Origin: G963675935 sp963823895
GTDB taxonomy: Bacteria; Planctomycetota; Planctomycetia; Pirellulales; Thermoguttaceae
DNA: 64,000 bases
Assembly: GCA_963823895.1 (NCBI GenBank)
Contig: CAWGNG010000025.1
Coordinates: forward strand, 124,001-188,000
Reading direction: 5' to 3'
In this document: one piece after another, positions 62,171 to 64,000 of the stretch
Position numbering within the stretch: position 1 is the first letter of the stretch
Layout: every line of letters starts with the position of its first letter
Translations under genes and position numbers: made by a program
Notes under the pieces: generated by a model
The model's database searches: none
Seen by the model: only the letters and a program-made list of their open reading frames with translations
Told to the model about the DNA's origin: nothing

Positions 62171-62584
62171 CTAGGGGCTGGGGACTAGGGGCGAGGGGCT
62201 AGGGATTTGGACAGGGGCGGAAACTTGTAAGTATCGGTGTCGAACGAACAGCCACGGGAGCAGGAAGATGATGACGGGGATGAGCGTATTCGCCATCTTG
62301 TTGCACCGCTGGACGGGAGCGGGCGCTACGAAATCAGTCCAGTTCCCGTCTTCCAACTGGAAAGCGCCAAGGGGCAGAGGCAAGCCTACTACACGAAGCG
62401 TCGGCGAGACCGCGAATTCGTGGTCGCTTAAGTGACGGCCGATGTACGTTCCGGCAGTGATAATTGCGACAGAAGCGATCCACCACGACCAGCCCGCCCT
62501 CGCTCGCCAAAGCTGGTTAGCTTCTCTCAGCATCAGCCACAGGGCGAAGAAGACGATTGGAATCGAAACCAGGAAGCTTGCCAT
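62171..62584 (-). CDS. Small membrane protein flanked by inverted simple repeats
   Basis: The 137-residue protein starts MASFLVSIPIVFFALWLMLR and has three membrane helices (residues 4-20, 32-48, and TLIPVIIFLLPWLFVRHRY near 105). The C-terminal tail IPSPSPLVPSP is encoded by a GGGGCTAGGGGCTGGGGACT-type repeat (62158-62215), and an inverted copy lies upstream (62637-62682). No family is recognised. Confidence 0.5.
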   Translation of the reverse strand: MASFLVSIPIVFFALWLMLREANQLWRARAGWSWWIASVAIITAGTYIGRHLSDHEFAVSPTLRVVGLPLPLGAFQLEDGNWTDFVAPAPVQRCNKMANTLIPVIIFLLPWLFVRHRYLQVSAPVQIPSPSPLVPSP

Positions 62585-62681
62585 AACGTTGATCTCGCTG
62601 CACTGCACGCCGCGTGGACGCGTCGCCCGAACGCGTCCCTCATCCCTCATCTCTAGCCCCTAGTCCCTAGCCCCTACTCTC

Positions 62682-64000
62682 TTATCGACTCGCACTCAAC
62701 CGCTTCGCCATCCCCCACAGCCCCGCCATCACCAGGGCAATCAAGCCCAGCGCAATCATACCGGACGTGACCAAACCGTGCTTCAACCCGGCGAGCGTGT
62801 CGCCGATGGCGGTGTCGTACGCTTCTTGAACAATCACGATCCAGCCGGTGTCGTGGCCGCGCACTACGACCGGCTCCATTTGGGCAAGCCAATGCCGATC
62901 GTACTTGCCCCCTTCGGGATCGAATCCCAGCGGGTCGCAGTAATTCTCGGCCCGCGCGGGTGTGTCAGGCAGCCGGTCGGCACGCACGCGGCAGTTCTTA
63001 AAGCGGTCGGGCAACCGCGGCTGTTCGGCCAGCAACTTGTCGAACAACGGATGCTGAATCACGACACCCTTGTGTTCCCCCGCGCAGTTGTCCACCAAGA
63101 CGGCAAACTGATTTTCGTCGCCGAAAAACTGAATGAACCGCCCGACCTCGACCGTCATCGCCACCACGCCTAAAAACTTCCGCCGCGGCGAATCGTCGAA
63201 CACTGGCGCGGTGACGGCCACGATCCATTCCTTGGTGGTAGACTGCGATTGAAAGACGTCGGAAAGTGTGGTCGCCGAAATATGATCGCCCGGCTTGGGT
63301 CGCCAGGTCTCATCCAGATCGTGTCCCCGGCCGTTGAAGAAGCTCCGCCAGGCGAAATTCCTGCCGAGCGTGCGGCCTTCCGGTGTGCGCACTATCGCTA
63401 CGCCGTTGGCGTCACAGAAGAACCAACTGGCGACGTGCCCCCCTTCTCGCACCGGCCCCAACGGCGGAACCAATGCCTCGAACTCCTTCTGCAACGCCAG
63501 CCGGTCCGGCCGATCGTGCAGTTTACTCCGCTGCGACTCCAAGTCGGCGGGGTTGCACTTCGGATCGCTCAGTGTCACCAGCAAATCCTGAACGTCCGGC
63601 TTGGCCAGCATCGCGGCCAACCCCTGGCGAAATTGCTTCGACTTGGCCACCTCCTCGACCATCTCGTAGCGGCGCTGCAATTCGTCGCCGGCCGTCCGCG
63701 CCACGTACTGCGCGGCGAAATGATTGCTCGCCAGCGCCCGATCCGTGAGCGCCTCGTTCGATTGCCGCACGGCCGTGCTGAAGCCCTGCCAGGCGAACCA
63801 GGTCACCACCGCCAGCAGCAGCGCCGGCCCGATCGCCCCTAGAACCATCATCGGCCGCCGGGCCAAACGCGCGGCGCGAGCGTCCAACGCATCGAGCACC
63901 TCCTGAACGTTCGCGTATCTCCGCTCGGGATCGACGGCCAGGCAGCGATCGACGATGGCCGCCAGCATCTTGTCGACGCCGCGGACTTTGCGATGCGCCG
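62682..64000 (-). CDS. Ser/Thr protein kinase C-terminal part with Cache-like sensor (runs off window)
   Basis: About 439 residues are visible. The first 45 are the end of a kinase C-lobe (AAIVDRCLAVDPERRYANVQ, EVLDALDARAA). A membrane helix (RRPMMVLGAIGPALLLAVVT) leads to an extracytoplasmic domain of about 300 residues with Cache-like segments (WFFCDANGVAIVRTPEGRTL, GRNFAWRSFFNGRGHDL, WIVAVTAPVFDDSPRRKFLG). A second helix (GMIALGLIALVMAGLWGMAK) ends the protein. It should phosphorylate partners in response to an external ligand. The FHA-cyclase two genes downstream is a candidate target. Confidence 0.85.
   Translation of the reverse strand, partial: AHRKVRGVDKMLAAIVDRCLAVDPERRYANVQEVLDALDARAARLARRPMMVLGAIGPALLLAVVTWFAWQGFSTAVRQSNEALTDRALASNHFAAQYVARTAGDELQRRYEMVEEVAKSKQFRQGLAAMLAKPDVQDLLVTLSDPKCNPADLESQRSKLHDRPDRLALQKEFEALVPPLGPVREGGHVASWFFCDANGVAIVRTPEGRTLGRNFAWRSFFNGRGHDLDETWRPKPGDHISATTLSDVFQSQSTTKEWIVAVTAPVFDDSPRRKFLGVVAMTVEVGRFIQFFGDENQFAVLVDNCAGEHKGVVIQHPLFDKLLAEQPRLPDRFKNCRVRADRLPDTPARAENYCDPLGFDPEGGKYDRHWLAQMEPVVVRGHDTGWIVIVQEAYDTAIGDTLAGLKHGLVTSGMIALGLIALVMAGLWGMAKRLSASR

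Overview
The window looks like a chromosomal segment of a planctomycete, probably Pirellulales-like. The evidence is high GC content, many lineage-typical families (ECF sigma/FecR-like anti-sigma pair, DUF1207, DUF4254, DUF6798-like and DUF3352-like secreted proteins, CAAX-protease relative, FHA-cyclase, Ser/Thr kinase with a Cache-like sensor), short operons on both strands, and many palindromic interspersed repeats. No rRNA and no CRISPR array were seen. There is one tRNA, tRNA-Ala(CGC).

Layout. 0-5 kb: a truncated anti-sigma gene behind its ECF sigma factor, a DUF1207 envelope protein and two secreted proteins of unknown function. 5-10 kb: a minus-strand lactate-oxidation operon in the order lutA, yqhD-like alcohol dehydrogenase, a nuclease-like gene with a coupled 59-residue gene, lutB, lutC. 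10-20 kb: an STN-like secreted protein, a tandem pair of membrane HD-GYP proteins (one intact, one degenerate), a beta-propeller glycosidase relative, a DUF4236 membrane protein, an orphan antitoxin behind a RelE-type toxin remnant, DUF4254, a glutaminyl-cyclase-like M28 protein and an intact UPF0175/PIN toxin-antitoxin pair. 20-25 kb: der, family 4 uracil-DNA glycosylase, a FixJ-like regulator without its phospho-acceptor Asp, a PilZ-like protein and a P-II protein. 25-39 kb: a very large hydrolase/C45 fusion, a CAAX protease relative, a cusB-cusA deletion fusion, a thioredoxin-like protein, rsmD, a cyclophilin, greA and the tRNA.

39-52 kb: a ThuA-like gene, a complete ISKra4-family element with 20-bp terminal inverted repeats and a 9-bp target duplication, then a surface-glycan-like group (GT2 glycosyltransferase, ChbG/YdjC deacetylase, SpsF-like nucleotidyltransferase, HAD phosphatase, DUF6798-like polytopic protein), then xylB divergent from a sugar-binding lipoprotein. 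52-57 kb: a decayed IS110 transposase beside a complete IS66-family element (24-bp inverted repeats, 8-bp target duplication TAATATCC) that carries a leucine-rich-repeat passenger gene. 57-64 kb: a small membrane protein, a GIY-YIG protein, a repeat-rich intergenic stretch, an FHA-GAF-adenylate cyclase and the C-terminal part of a Ser/Thr kinase with a sensor module.

Two genome-wide themes stand out. First, about ten genes, including the conserved greA and yqhD, are interrupted by single small indels, several of them in homopolymers. This suggests sequence error as much as real decay, so the frameshifted genes are annotated as joined genes. Second, short repeats have spread both between genes (at least nine palindromic families) and, unusually, in frame inside three unrelated coding sequences.
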